Below, piece after piece: positions 63,935 through 64,000 of a DNA stretch of 64,000 nucleotides. Source of the stretch: Roseovarius salincola (GTDB taxonomy: Bacteria; Pseudomonadota; Alphaproteobacteria; Rhodobacterales; Rhodobacteraceae). The position numbers and the translations under genes were made by a program. The stretch is taken from assembly GCF_026891095.1 (NCBI RefSeq), contig NZ_JAPTNL010000001.1:372001-436000 (forward strand). Direction: 5' to 3'. Each line of letters begins with the position of its first letter. Position 1 is the first letter of the stretch. A model generated the notes under the pieces. It did no database searches and was not told the DNA's origin. It saw only the letters and a program-made list of their open reading frames with translations.

Positions 63935-64000
63935 CCAGCGCGAAAAACTTTGACGTAAAATCAGTAGCTTGGCACCGTAAGTTCCGGAATGTTCGCATAT

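Noticed and set aside
63981..63994. GTTC-N6-GTTC after recG, considered as a LexA box
   Set aside because: The spacing is six bases, whereas the alphaproteobacterial box needs seven.

Overview
The window is core chromosome of a GC-rich alphaproteobacterium, most likely a member of the Rhodobacteraceae (Roseobacter group). The pointers are the four CtrA phosphorelay proteins (CckA, ChpT, SciP, CtrA), an alphaproteobacterial SOS box GAAC-N7-GAAC in front of recA, an L21 protein with the long Ala/Lys and helix-hairpin-helix tail, OlsB/OlsA for ornithine lipids, and LpxI instead of LpxH. Coding density is very high and many neighbours overlap by 4 to 13 bases. I saw no insertion sequence, integrase, phage gene or CRISPR array.

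Layout. 1-9 kb: a truncated acyl-CoA synthetase facing an XRE-cupin regulator, an entericidin-like lipoprotein, a YejA-like binding protein, a compact candidate small RNA, bdhA with a patatin-like hydrolase, and an octaheme cytochrome with a membrane cytochrome b. 9-16 kb: rpsB-tsf, a LuxR-type regulator coupled to aroQ, tRNA-Ser(CGA), two tandem DUF2059 proteins, rplU-rpmA. 16-29 kb: obgE-proB-proA, chpT, olsBA, a ThiE-like protein, guaB, rsmB, cckA, a sulfotransferase-like protein. 29-39 kb: recA, alaS, DUF1330 pair, a pair of small secreted paralogues, typA, a FemAB-like protein, ssb. 39-43.5 kb: lytic transglycosylase, an orphan Tat-exported peptide-binding protein with an AraC regulator, miaA. 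43.6-55.7 kb: a long envelope and translation cluster pyrH-frr-uppS-cdsA-dxr-rseP, then bamA-ompH-fabZ-lpxA-lpxI-lpxB. 55.7-64 kb: TauE/SafE permease, mnmA, sciP-ctrA, ligA-recG.

How the genes work together. The 44-56 kb block joins undecaprenyl carrier synthesis (UppS), phospholipid precursor (CdsA), isoprenoid precursor (Dxr), outer-membrane protein assembly (BamA, OmpH), membrane proteolysis (RseP) and lipid A synthesis (FabZ, LpxA, LpxI, LpxB). The CckA-ChpT-CtrA relay and its modulator SciP are all present within 40 kb, and CtrA-like sites can be seen in front of ctrA and olsB. RecA, SSB, LigA and RecG represent DNA repair.

No clearly new multi-gene defence or mobile system was found. 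The observations most worth following are small: a promoter-hairpin-terminator unit at 3.83-3.94 kb, a promoter element shared by ctrA and a small secreted-protein gene, a four-site TGTAC cluster after lpxB, an intergenic repeat in two copies, three unannotated-size small proteins, the octaheme cytochrome/cytochrome b pair, and unusual extensions on L21 and LigA. All assignments come from reading the sequence; no database search was run.
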